From assembly GCA_008802785.1 (NCBI GenBank), contig VUYT01000008.1, forward strand, positions 671,087-735,086: a DNA stretch of 64,000 bases, read 5' to 3'. A program made the translations under genes and the position numbers. Below, in pieces: positions 20,442 to 31,483 of this stretch. A model generated the notes under the pieces. That model was given only the letters and a program-made list of their open reading frames with translations. It ran no database searches and was not told where the DNA came from. The stretch is from Symmetrospora coprosmae (Eukaryota; Basidiomycota; Cystobasidiomycetes; Symmetrosporaceae). Position 1 is the first letter of the stretch. Each line of letters opens with the position of its first letter.

Positions 20442-23400
20442 TCATTCCGGATCCGTCATTTCTGCATCCTGGTCTGGAAGCGCGTGGGAGCTGGTGTCCA
20501 TATCCTGTCCCTCGAGCTGCTCTGGTCCATCACCGTGCAGGTGGTGTTGCTGTTGAGACATTGTCCATTCACGGGTCCGCGAGTCTTGCCTGCGGTGCCG
20601 CTTGCCCGACGTCGAAACCCCCGCCACCGGTTGACAGGACTCGACGACTTCCATCGCCCCACGATCGACCTCCGTGTGTCCACCGACATCTTCCTGCGCC
20701 TGGCTGGATGGTGGCTGTGCGCCATCCTCGACGACGCACTGATGTTGAAGAAACGCAGAAGCCAGTCCCACAGCGGCAGCCGCAGCCACCACAGGAAGTG
20801 CGCCCATGGGCGAGTTTCCTGCCGATAGGCCGGCGCCGCTAACACCGCCGGCTTGTCCATCTGCAGGAGGCGCAGCTGGCAACCTTGGTACTAGGAAAGG
20901 ATCATCTGCGGGATCCCGCATCGTCCGGTCCTGCTGCCGCTCCTCTGACAGCTCGGCGTCGTCCTCGTCGTGCTCGCGGTGATCATCCTCGTCGTGGCCC
21001 GCGCGCTCAGTGTCGACGCTGCTCTCGCTCGGCACGACCGTGCTCGACTCGCTCGCCGATGCGCTGCTCTCGCTCGTCGAGCGCGCACCCGATTTCGGGC
21101 GCGGCAGCTCCGAGACGACGGCTTCGCGCGTGAGGGAATGCGGGCGCGGGTGCGACTCGCTCGCGCCACTTTCGGTTGCGTGCGCCAGAGCCGCAAGCTC
21201 CGCCTCATCATGCGCCTCTGCAGCGAGCGCAGCATCGGCCTCGATGGCGTGCTCGTACTGAGGGTGGTATTCCGTCAAGGACGGCGGCAGCTCCCCGCGC
21301 AGCAGGTGGTCTGCATACCGCTGCAGCTCCTCGGGCGGGACGAGGAGGTCAAACCCGTTCAGGAGGAGGAACTGGAGCTCGAGCGCATTGAGCTCGGCAA
21401 GCGGCAGGCCGCCGACCTTTGCATAGCGCGAGTTGGTGTAGAACACGTCGCTGAAGAATTTGCTCGCTACCGTGATGCCGGAAATGATGAGGCGGTGGAT
21501 GTTGAAGCTGTCCACGGCGAATCGATGCCTCTCCACTGTGCTCAGACTCGGTGCGGGCGAAGGGAAGGACGAAGGCAGCGGGGCGGGGTTGGACCCTGCG
21601 AATGTCGGGAGGACGTGCCCTTCGCTTAGATCGGGCAGGTGTGACATCCGGTCAAAGTAGACGAGCAGGGATATAAAGACTTCGTTGGTAGTTGGACAGT
21701 CTGAGCAACGGTCACCTGGTGTCAGCAGTTGCTCGGATCTTGCTAAGGACTCGGGGCAAGACCATTGACTGTGCCAGCCACTCACACTTGCTGATGCGGA
21801 CGAGGTAGCTCTCGATGCTGATGCTGGGGACATTCCTTGCATGGAAGCAGAGGGTCGCATTGGGTATGCTGAGCGCATTCGCCGCGCTCGTGAAAACACT
21901 TGGCCGATCGCGCAGGTAATGCTGCTGATGCTGGGCGATGGAGGACGGCCCGGCGCTGCTGCTGCGAGCCAGCCTACCCGCCCTTGGCGGTGCTGCAGGG
22001 TCCTCCTCCATCATAGCGAACATTGCGCCTCGTTGCTGGTCGCTTGCGCTCCTTCGCGTGGGAGAGCCCAGAGCATCCGCTCGGGACGTGGCGTGTTGCC
22101 GGGTGATGGTCGAGTAGGTGGAATGCTCCGGCGCAGCGAAATTGAGCCGAGGCTCGTACACTTCCTCGTCTTCCTCCTCCATGTCCCGTGTAGCGGCAGC
22201 ACCACTGACGGTATCCGTGCTCTCGCTCGCACCGACATGTGGGAACGGATAGCCAGCCGCCTGTGCCGCGCGTCTCACCTGCTGGCATTGGTGTTGCACA
22301 TCGGGGTCGGATCCCGAGGCGGAGCCGAAACCGGCTGGTGCGCCCGCTGGACTAGGGAACGGCACAGCGGGCGTGACTGGCTCTCTCCCGCGCCCGACAC
22401 TGCTCGCGGTACTCCCGGACCTGTCTCTCCCAGACGCTGCCGGCGTCCTCGGCGGGCTGCGCGCCGTCCTTGCCCCTGCCGGCGCTTCCGCGTTCTCCGG
22501 CCCTTCCGGGCTCGTGCTGCCGCCCTCGTCGTTGTTTGCCGTGATGCGCGTCAGAAGTTCCGCGAGGAGGTGCAGCAGCGACGCGGTGGGGTACGTCGAG
22601 ATGTCCATGTGCGGTACCTCCTGCGGCGGCTGCGGCTGCTCCTGCTGTTGGCGCCGGACTCGTCGCTTCTCCGAGGAAGGCCTGCCGCCCGGATGCGCAT
22701 GCGATGAGCCGGCGGACGTGCTGAGCTGCGCTCCAACAGCGGGCGCATGTGCGGGCAGTTGGGAGCGCTTGGAGGACGACTGGTGCGAACCGCGTCGCTC
22801 GCCGGACTCTCCCCGCTGCGAGCCTTGCCGACTCGCACCGGCAGTGCTGGTGTGCGCCGCGAGGGCATGCGGTCCACTCGGGCGGCGCCGCTGTTGTTGT
22901 TCTTGCTGTTGCTGTAGAAGCCGTGCAGCCTCCCTCTCCCGCTGCTGCTCCTCCGTATCAACTCGATACAGCTTTCTCCGCGCCGGCCGCGTATCGACGT
23001 CCCTATCCTGCCTCCTCGCCTCGAGTGCAGCAGGATTGCTCGAGTCCTGCGGTGCGCCCCCCTCGACAGCCCCGACAGTTCGGGCGCCGAACCCACTGCC
23101 GGCGCCGCTACCATTCGCACTGCCACTACTGAGCGCCGTGCTGTACTGCGTGAACCCGAAACCCGGCCGGGGATGCGGTCCGCCCTCGTCGATGGGGGTG
23201 CGCATCCCGTTCTCTGAATGGCGCCGGGCGCTCTTGAGCGGGTTGGCCATGCTGGTGCTGCGGATGGACGATGACGGAGGCTCGTCTGTATCCGCATCCG
23301 CGTCTGCGTCTGTCTCTGTGTCCGGACCTGTGTGTCTCTCCGTGTGCGTCGCTGTGCCCAGCGCTGAACCGCGCGCCAGGGCCGCAGAGATGGAGCTGGC

Positions 23401-24015
23401 CCCCTTCTCCGGGCTGGGGTCCCTGCTGCTCCCGTTGCTGCTGTCCCCGCCGCGTAGGTCGACGCTGAAAGCGGGCGAGGTGTCTGTGTTCCTCTGTGGT
23501 GGGACATCTTCCTCCTGCTCTTGCTGCTCCTGTGCCCCCTCCGACGCGGCGAATCGAGGACCCGCTTTTGCGAGCAGCGACGCGGCCAGCTGGCGCGCGG
23601 CGGCGGACTCTTGAGCAGGTGCAGGAGGGTGGGCAGTAGCCATGGCGTGGTCGCCATTGTTGTCTTCCCTCGCCCGACGGTGCGACTGGCTGCTCATGCT
23701 CGACATTGCAGCCATGGCCAGTGCCTCGTCTACTCGCAGGTCGTCGCTCGATCCCCTGGACGACGAGCGCCCGCTGGTGGTCGATGCCGACGACACGGGC
23801 GAGGCGATGATGCCCATCTTGGGTGGGTGAGGTGCCGAGGCTACGGCGCGTGCGCTGTTGTGGTATTTCCTGCTGTCGAGGCCGTAGCTGCCCCTACTGG
23901 TACTGCTGTTGCTGCACCCTGTGGCGCTGAACGTTCGTGCTCCTCCTCCTCCAGCTGCTGCTGCCTGCTCGGGTCTGGGCGAATGCCGCGACCCTGTTCC
24001 GGTGTAAGTGAGCAT
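20442..24015 (-). CDS. Pho80/PREG-type cyclin with long disordered N-terminus
   Basis: Two exons (24015-21786, 21700-20442) give 1162 aa. Pho80-type cyclins activate a Pho85-type CDK in phosphate and nutrient signalling. The cyclin fold begins near residue 715 with FHARNVPSISIESYLVRISK, and continues across the intron as YCPTTNEVFISLLVYFDRMS, FAVDSFNIHRLIISGITVAS, KFFSDVFYTNSRYAKVGGLP and LNALELQFLLLNGFDLLVPP. An insert of about 30 Pro/Ser residues sits between its first two helices. Residues 1-710 are Ser/Gln/Pro-rich with an acidic dipeptide run encoded by hexanucleotides (23283-23325). The C-terminal 230 residues are also disordered. Such tails are common phosphorylation platforms, but this is inference. 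The partner kinase is not in the window. Confidence 0.86.
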
Positions 24016-24790
24016 GCTGCTGCTCTACGTATGCATGGAACGATGAAATGAAGATGAGTGCAGTGCTGATGGATGGATGGATGAGTCCGAGACAGTGCAG
24101 GGGGGGGCAGCCCCGGTTTCACGCGCTACAGACAGCCTGCAGCCTGCAGCCTGGACCCCGCGGTGGCGAGATCCGTGAGCGCACAGGCCATGGCCATAGG
24201 TTAGCCGTGATTGGGCGGGCAGCGTGGCTTCATCTTGAACGGGAGAGACACAAGGCATGGAGCGTCGGAGTGTGTATTGCAGTACTATGCACAACAAGTG
24301 GCACACAGCGTACAGAGAGACTTGAGGATGTGCTGGTTACTTGCGCTACTGGCCCGAACTCGAGGGCGATCTTGCTCAGCTGCCAGCTGCCATGCCCGGT
24401 GCGGTGCGGTGCGGATGATTTCCGCTTTTAATCATTCCCAGCTCTCACAGATGCATAATCAGCTGCAGTCGCATGCACAAAGTACTGCATCTACGCCATG
24501 CAATCATGCGTCCTCTATACTGTATCCCATCCCGTCCCACACCTCTGCGCGCGTGGCCCTTTCCTCTGTTTTCCCCCCGGTGAATTGGGTTCTGCCAGCG
24601 ACGGCGACGTCATCCGCCCGCAGTCGAGGCCTGTGCCGGTCTCTCTCGCTCTCGCTCTCCTCAGGCTCTCCGGCTCTCCTCTCCTCCTCTCACACCAGCA
24701 GAGGCTGCAAACGTCGCATATCAGTACTCAGTAGGACGTCCTACTGAACTTCCTCTGTCTACTCACCTTCTCTGACACCGGCCTCCCGGG
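24016..24790. promoter_or_regulatory. Divergent promoter region
   Basis: 775 bases between the start codons of the Pho80-type cyclin (minus) and the Cys-rich-tail protein (plus). The plus-strand proximal half contains an alternating CTCTCG/CTCTCC pyrimidine tract (24642-24700), a typical fungal core-promoter feature. CTGCAGCCTGCAGCCTGCAG (24133-24160 region) forms short direct repeats. No specific operator identified. Confidence 0.5.
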
Positions 24791-27700
24791 ATGGTCTTCA
24801 ACAAGCTCCGCAAGGGGGAGCGAAGGAGCATCGGTGCGTCAATTCATAGCTGATCTCCAGCTAGAGGCATCCCCCATCTACCGTACAGGGCTAATGTCGT
24901 ATGGTGGACTGCACCACAGGCCACCTGCGAACAACTTCTGGCAACGGAGGACGCAACTCGCTCGATGGGAACGGATACGGGAACGCCCAGGCAGGAGGAT
25001 CGCCCATTCTGGCGGGAGGAGGAGGAGCTCCCCCACTTCCAGGCTCGCCCTCGCAGGGACAGCATCCAACCCTGGTCAGAAACGTACCAGGAGGAGGAGG
25101 AGCGTTAGAGAATGACGGATACTACGCGCCTCCATCCGCAGAGGACAGCCAGCTCCTCCACATCCGTCTGCGCGATGAGCTCGCGAGGAACGCCGCGGCG
25201 GGAGGATCAGCCTTGCCGCCTGCCTCGCAGGGACAGGGACAAGGGCATCGCCGCACCGCGTCGCAGCCGCAGCCAATGCCAATCAACAAGTCGCACGTTC
25301 AGAACGTGTCGTCCATCGGAAGCACCTTCACCGCAGGATCGCCGCCCCGCTCGCCTGTGGGCCCCAACACCATGGGCTACGACGGACAGTCTATCCTCAC
25401 ATCGTCTGGCAGGGTCCATGGGCACGGCCGCTCGGGATCCATCACCTCCGGGGGAGCCGGGCCCGCTTCGAGCATCCTGAGCTCGTCTCCGCCCGCGCCC
25501 ACCAACGCAGGATGGTACATGAGCACTGGCGTTCTGCCATCCGTCCTCGCGGCGCCGGCACCTGCACCCGCTGCTGCTGCACCACCCGCAGAGGATCCCT
25601 CACGTACGCGCAAGTACGACTCGATCTACCGCGCGACAGGCCTTGCAGCCAAGCCAAGTCCGGCTACCGTGCCGCCGCAACCGCAACCGCAACCGCAGAC
25701 TCAGCCGCAGGCCCAATTGCAGCTTCCAGCTCAAAACCAGAGCGCTCTCGGCAGCAGCGACCTCACGCGCAACTCGACCATGAAGACCGCAAGGACTGAT
25801 CTCACCCAGCCTTCGGTCTACTCGCAGGCTGATACGTACAGGACCAACGCAGTACCCCTCGGTACAGCCGCTCCTTCCGTGGCAAACCGGCAGATGTACC
25901 CAGCCTCGGCCACCCAGCAGCAACCACTCCAGGCCCGCCAGCCCAATCTGTCTGCCTCGTCTCCGCCATCCCAGAGCCAATACCAGAGCCAGCAGATCCC
26001 GACCTCCGCTCTGCCATTATCGGCCGCCATCGCCAACGCCGGCACCGCTGCGCAGCACCGCAGGAACGCCTCTGGAGGCAGCGTGCGCCGCGTCCCCGCG
26101 CCTGACGCTGACCGGGATGGCAGCAACAATGCGGCTGCTGCGCGAGAGTACGACCCGCGTTCCGGCGAGTCGCGCTTCACGGAGCAGATGGACGTCGTCG
26201 GCCGACAAAGCGACGACACGGACCGTGTCCCGCTGGCGCCCGTCTCTGCCGCACCATTCAGCAGCAACAGGAGCAACCTCCACCCAGCGGGCGGCGACTC
26301 TGGCAGAAAGCCCCTGCCTGTCCCCGACACGATGCAGCAGCAGCAGCAGGACTCGCAGTCGCCTGTGCACGCGGCACTGTCGTCATACAACCGCGGCCCA
26401 CTCGCTGCACTCCCCGCTGAGCGGGGTGAGGACCTGCCCGCGTCCGAGATTGCAAAGCAGAGGGAGCTCCTCCCCGCTTCTGTCGCGCGCCGAGAGGGCG
26501 AAGGCGTCCCGTCCGCTGACGCTGTCAGGAACAACGCCCCGCTCGCTACCGGCGCAACGGACCGTGACGTCTTCCTTACGCCTGAAGATGAGTCGCCGCG
26601 GGCGCTTAATGCAGATGATGCCCCCACACGCGAGTACCGCGAGCCGCTTCAGTCGCAGGTGCCCATCCCGGCCGTACGTCAGTCGCCCGCTGCTGCTGCC
26701 GCTGCCGCTGCCGCACCTACACCTGCACCTGCCGTGCTGGCTTCCCCGCCAGCGTCGCCTTCTGGCCCGCGAGCCATGCCTAAGGAGCTTGAGCAGTCTC
26801 GCATCCCCGCCCCGGCTCTTGCGCCAGGCGCCGCTGCTCCCCGAAATTTCGAGACGACCCACACGCCTACGTATGGTCCCGACCAGCATACCTCGCGTGT
26901 GGCCGAGCCCCGAGTCATCGGGTCCACCACGCGCCGATACCAGGACACCCCTGCTCCGGCCATCTCGTATGCGGCTCCTTCTGCCTCCGCCTTCTCTCGG
27001 CAGCAGCAGCACCAGCAGCACAGCCAGCGACCCGATATCTCGTCGGGCATCGGCAATATTGGCTCGAGTATACCTCACTACATGTTTGTGCGGTACGAGG
27101 CCGAAGTGTGCCAGGAGTGCGTCGAGAGCGACCAGCGCATGTGGGCGCTGAACCACGGGGGCGAGAGATGGAGGTACGACTATGCCGACCCGGACGAGGA
27201 GGCACCCATTGCGAGCGACGACCCCAACACGACAAAGACAGGCCGCCGAGACTTCTCCGACAAGGTCTCGCTCCTTCCGAGCAACCACTCTCGCGCTGAA
27301 GGGGGTACGGGCGTCATCGGCGGTGTTAATGGCGGTCCTTGCCAGTGCGCCGAGTGCCACAAGAACCGCGAGGCCGTCAAGTACGCGGCCGAGAACGGCC
27401 TGATCGAGGAGGTGTTTGGTGGGCAGCGCCACCCGCTCAGCGAGACCATCGAGACCATCACCTACACTACGATCGTACGCGCGCCCATCATCGAGGAGAC
27501 GGTCGAGACCATCTGGTGCGAGGAGCCCAACTGCGCACAGTGCCTGCAGAAGGACGCAGAGTACCGCGAGGCCGAGCTGCGCCGCCTCGGCGACAGCGTC
27601 CCGGGGATGGTTGTGCACGAGACGGAGGGGAGCGGAGCGTATGAAGAGGCGTACGGTGCGCGAGATCTGTGGGGCCTGACGGCGGAGGACGACGCTACGG

Positions 27701-28122
27701 GCGCCAGGGAGGGCGAGAGCGTCGGAGAAGACAAGAAGCGTATGCTTGGCCTCCTCCTGAGCCGCGCCGGCAACCCGAGGCAGGAGGGCCTGCGTGGCTT
27801 CCAGAGTCGCTCGGAAGGGAAACTGGTCGTGGGTGAGGAGGTTCTGCAGCCGGGTTTTGCTGGAATGGACGACGGCAAGCTCCGAAAGGCCGAGTCTGGT
27901 ACGGCCAGTCGCGAGGCTGAGGGTGGATACAGCATCGATGGCAGCACCGGGGCCCATGGCCATGCAGCGGGCCAGGGTCATGGCTGCGCTGCGTGCGAAG
28001 AGGAGGGAATTGGCTATGGTAAACTCAAGCAGAAACTCCTGGGGCAATGGCGCGAAGAGGACAGGTCCTACCGACCAGTGTCTGCCAAGGACCTCGAGAC
28101 GAGATATTCCGGGACCGCCTGA
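24791..28122 (+). CDS. Long disordered protein with Cys-rich conserved C-terminal region
   Basis: Exons 24791-24833 and 24920-28122 give 1081 aa. The start is basic and Met-initiated (MVFNKLRKGERRS). Residues 15-730 are low-complexity Gly/Pro/Gln/Ala/Ser with PQ dipeptide repeats. From about residue 735 a compact region begins: YMFVRYEAEVCQECVESDQR, then PCQCAECHKNREAVKYAAEN, TIETITYTTIVRAPIIEET and IWCEEPNCAQCLQKDAEYRE. Three CxxC-like pairs plus a later CAAC suggest metal binding. The tail ends DLETRYSGTA. I do not recognise the family. The convergent neighbour is SUP35. A membrane-trafficking or wall-stress adaptor is possible, but nothing proves it. Confidence 0.8.
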
Positions 28123-28496
28123 TGCCGTTCGCACTGGCTCGGAGAGGAAAGAGAGATGCGGCATCATACAAGCATGAAAGCTGGCCTATATAACAGGCAA
28201 TCAGAAAGCGGAGAACATCTACGGACGAATGTATCATAGATATAAAGAACAGCCGTGTGCCACACTGCAATTCCCGTCACTGCTATTCGCATGTCAGTTG
28301 CCCTTTGACTTGGCTCCTTCCGAAATGATCTGATGACGAGACATGCTCATGCGGACTTACTGCCACAATGAGCGTAGGTACGTAGCGCCTTTTCAGCACC
28401 AGTGAAAGTCTTTGCAAGGGCATGATTTATATCTACATAGCAAGGGCCGGGCAATAGCATCTTGTGCCCGGACCTTGGCGAGGCGGGGAGATAATC
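28123..28496. other. Convergent 3' intergenic region
   Basis: 374 bases between two convergent stop codons. It is AT-richer than its surroundings (for example ggcctatataacaggc near 28184) and likely carries both 3' ends. No gene seen. Confidence 0.45.
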
Positions 28497-31071
28497 TTAG
28501 GCAGCACCTGCCGCCGCGGTGGACGCTCCTGCCGCACCACTCGCTCCTGCTATGTTGAGCGCCGCAACGTTGGGCATCTCGTCCGCCTTCTCAATGAGCT
28601 TTGTCACTTTGCCGATGGCGATCGTCTTGCCTTCGTCTCGGAGAGTGAAGCGGCCGAGCTGTGGGTACTTTGCGAACGGCTCGATGCAGACGGGCACTGC
28701 GACCTCAACAAGCGCAACAATCTTCTGACCTGCAACGTACAAACAAGGAGTCGTCAGTCTCCCTGCGTGTCCGCTGATTACGGGGAACGCAAATACCCAC
28801 CCTTCTTTGCAAACTGGGGCGGTCGCCGCGACTTTCTGCCCGTCTTTTTGTCGTAATAGTGCAGCAGCGCCGAGAGGGTGATCTCCTCTGCGGCGGTGTG
28901 AACGTGCAAGACGGCCGAGTAGCCCGCGCAGATGATGTTCTTGTGGTCGAGGATGGCGAGCTGCGCCTCGAACGCCTGGACGGCGTGCACGGGCTGTCGC
29001 GCATCAGAGAGGACAAAGCCGACCGAGATGTCCTCGTCGTCGATGCCGCGCAGGCGCAGCCGGACATTGTCGCCGCACAGCGCGTGCTGGACCTCCTCCT
29101 CGTTCTCGCTAAAGATGGCAGTGACCTCGACCTTATTCTTGTTGGGCATGACGAGCAGCGAGCTTCCCACTTTCACCTTGCCGCTCTCGACCTTGCCGAC
29201 GACGACGGTGCCCATATCCTTGTACTTTTCAGAGATGGGCATCATGAAGGGTGCATTGAGCTTGCGATCGCTCATGACCGTGCTATCGAGGTGCTCGAGC
29301 AGGGCCGGGCCGCTGGAAGTGCGAAAGAAGGTGGGGTTGGTGACAGAGTCAGAGAGAGTCTTCGTTGCCGGCAGCACAAACATTGTCATCGCCCACACTC
29401 ACTCAAACCAGTTGGCCACCTTCTTGTCTATCCGCTCCTTGATGCCGGCACCGGTGTAGCCAGAGACTGGCATGAATGTGACCTCGGTCTTTGGGTTGAA
29501 GCCAATACCCTTGAGATAGGGTGTGAGCTTGCTGACAATCTCGTCGTATCTGAGTGCGCGAGGCAGTCACACGAGAGCGCGTCCTCAGCAGCTGTCTGCA
29601 GTCCATGTTCACCCTGTAGGCAGAATGCTCACCTCTCCTTCGCCCATTCGACAGTGATGTCGTCCATCTTGTTGATGGCCACGACGAGCTTCTGAATGCC
29701 CGCAGTCTTGACGAGGACAATGTGCTCGCGCGTCTGCCCGCCCTTCTCGAAGCCCGTCTCAAACTCGCCCTTTCGGGCGCTGATGACGAGGACCGCGACA
29801 TCTGCCTGCGCCGCGCCGGAAATCATGCTGGGCACAAACGACTTGTGCCCTGGGGCGTCGAGGATCGTGTACCGGCGCTTGTCCGTCTCAAAGTAGGCGC
29901 GACCGACCTCGACCGTCTTGCCCTGCGCACGCTCCTGCTGCGTGCTGTCGAGCGCAAAGGACAGGTACCACGTCTCGCGTCCGGCATCCTTGGCCTCCTT
30001 CTCGTACTTTTCCAGGGTTCGCTTGTCCTGTACATCCGGTCAGGTCGTTGGAGTAAGCAGAAGCGCCAGTCGCAGCCCTCCTGGGGTTTCGCGTGAACTC
30101 ACCACCATCCCGCATTCGACGAGGATTCGGCCTCCCATGGTCGACTTGCCAGCGTCAACGTGTCCGATGAAGACGATGTTGACGTGCTCCTTGGCTGAAA
30201 GACCGCGCAAAGGCGCAAGGTGCAGACTATCAGCCTGCCGTTCACGGCTCGACAGTCGGCCAGGAGGCAGAGTGAGCGCTCACAGCCTGCAAGGACGGCC
30301 GCGTTCTCCTCCGCTGTCCCGTAGAGGTCCTTGAGCGTGTCCTCGTCTGCAACCTGCGCGACGTGCTCTGCGACTTGGTCCGCTGAGCGCTCGACCTTTG
30401 CAGCAGCGGGTCCGACCGAGAGAGCCGCCTTCTTGGGCCCGTCGTCCGCCTTGCTGGCAGCCTTGGCCGGGGAGGGCTTTGCCGCGGGCTCATCCTTCTC
30501 CTTCTCTTTTGCAGCTGGAAGTGCAGCTGCTTTTGCAGGTGCCGCCGTCGTTGCAGCCGGTGCTGCCGCTGCCTCGGTTTTTTTGGGTGCACCTCCGCCA
30601 ATGCTGAGCGAGATGGACGCCGGCTTGTCGCTCGACGTCGCAGCAGCAGCAGCAGCAGGGCCGGCAGAGGCAGAGGCAGCGGGCTTGCTCGAGCCAATGC
30701 TGATCGTCTTTGGCTTGTCGTTCACAGCAGCAGGCGCGGGTGCAGGTGCACTAGCGGCGGTCGTCTCGTCCTGATCCCAGCTCTCTGGGGCGGCTGCGAC
30801 GGTCCGCGGCTGGAGCTGAGGCAAGCGCGGGTTGGGCTGCTGCGACGAGTAGCTCTGGTATGTCTGCTGCTGGGGCTGGTACTGCTGGTAGGCGTGTTGC
30901 TGCTGCTGGCCGTTGTAGGCTCCTCCCCCATAGCCGCCCTGCTGGTACCCGCCGTACTGCTGCTGCCCATATCCCGCGCCGTAGTAGCCGCCCTGCTGGT
31001 ATTGCCCGTGCTGCCCCTGCTGCTGTGCGTACTGGTTGTAGTAGCCCTGCTGTCCTCCCTGCTGGTACCCT

Positions 31072-31106
<35 letters not shown>

Positions 31107-31169
31107 TCCACGACCGCGACCTCCTCCTCCGGCTGGGTCAAAGCTGAACGCTGGCGTGTTGGGGTTCAT
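28497..31169 (-). CDS. SUP35: Translation release factor eRF3 with prion-like N-domain
   Basis: Six exons (31169-30284, 30194-30103, 30027-29633, 29549-29403, 29312-28801, 28729-28497) give 754 aa. eRF3 is the GTPase partner of eRF1 in termination. The N-domain (residues 1-130) is Gln/Gly/Tyr-rich: a QG dipeptide run, then imperfect QQGGYYGAGYGQQQYGG-type repeats like the oligopeptide repeats of yeast Sup35. A charged Ala/Lys/Glu middle region follows. The GTPase domain shows VFIGHVDAGKST (G1), the conserved DAPGHKSFV (G3) and VVAINKMDD (G4). Beta-barrel domains end with GRFTLRDEGKTIAIGKVTKL. The Ala/Gly/Ser C-terminal tail is extra. All junctions are phase-consistent. It converges with the Cys-rich-tail gene. 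Confidence 0.93.
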
Positions 31170-31483
31170 CCTTCCTGCCTTCGCTTTCCGTCCTTCCTCC
31201 TTGAGCGTGGTATTGCTCTGATATGCGCGCTGCTGGGATGAATTGACGGGAGGAGCACAACCATACAGTAGCAGGCGAGGCGAATTCGGAGGCGGACAGG
31301 GCAGTCAGGTGTGGTGGCAAAATGCTACATAGACAGAAGATGACGCATCATGGAAGAGACGGTCGAGTCAATGCATAGTCAGACGATAGATGACAACAAC
31401 AGATCCACACTTCTCGTCTGCGACTGGACCGTGGCTCGCAAATGCGACTCAGCCGAGTCATGGTTGTACTTTACTTCCAACTC
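31170..31483. other. Intergenic, RAD57-like terminator and SUP35 promoter
   Basis: 314 bases between two minus-strand genes. Nothing specific recognised. Confidence 0.4.

Noticed and set aside
22373-23614. Plus-strand 413-residue open frame opposite the cyclin gene
   Set aside because: It mirrors the low-complexity Ser/Gln coding region of the cyclin and has no motif; GC-rich antisense frames are expected to stay open.
26383-28167. Minus-strand 594-residue open frame opposite the Cys-rich-tail gene
   Set aside because: Shadow of a GC-rich disordered coding region; no recognisable domain, and the opposite strand has clear structured blocks.
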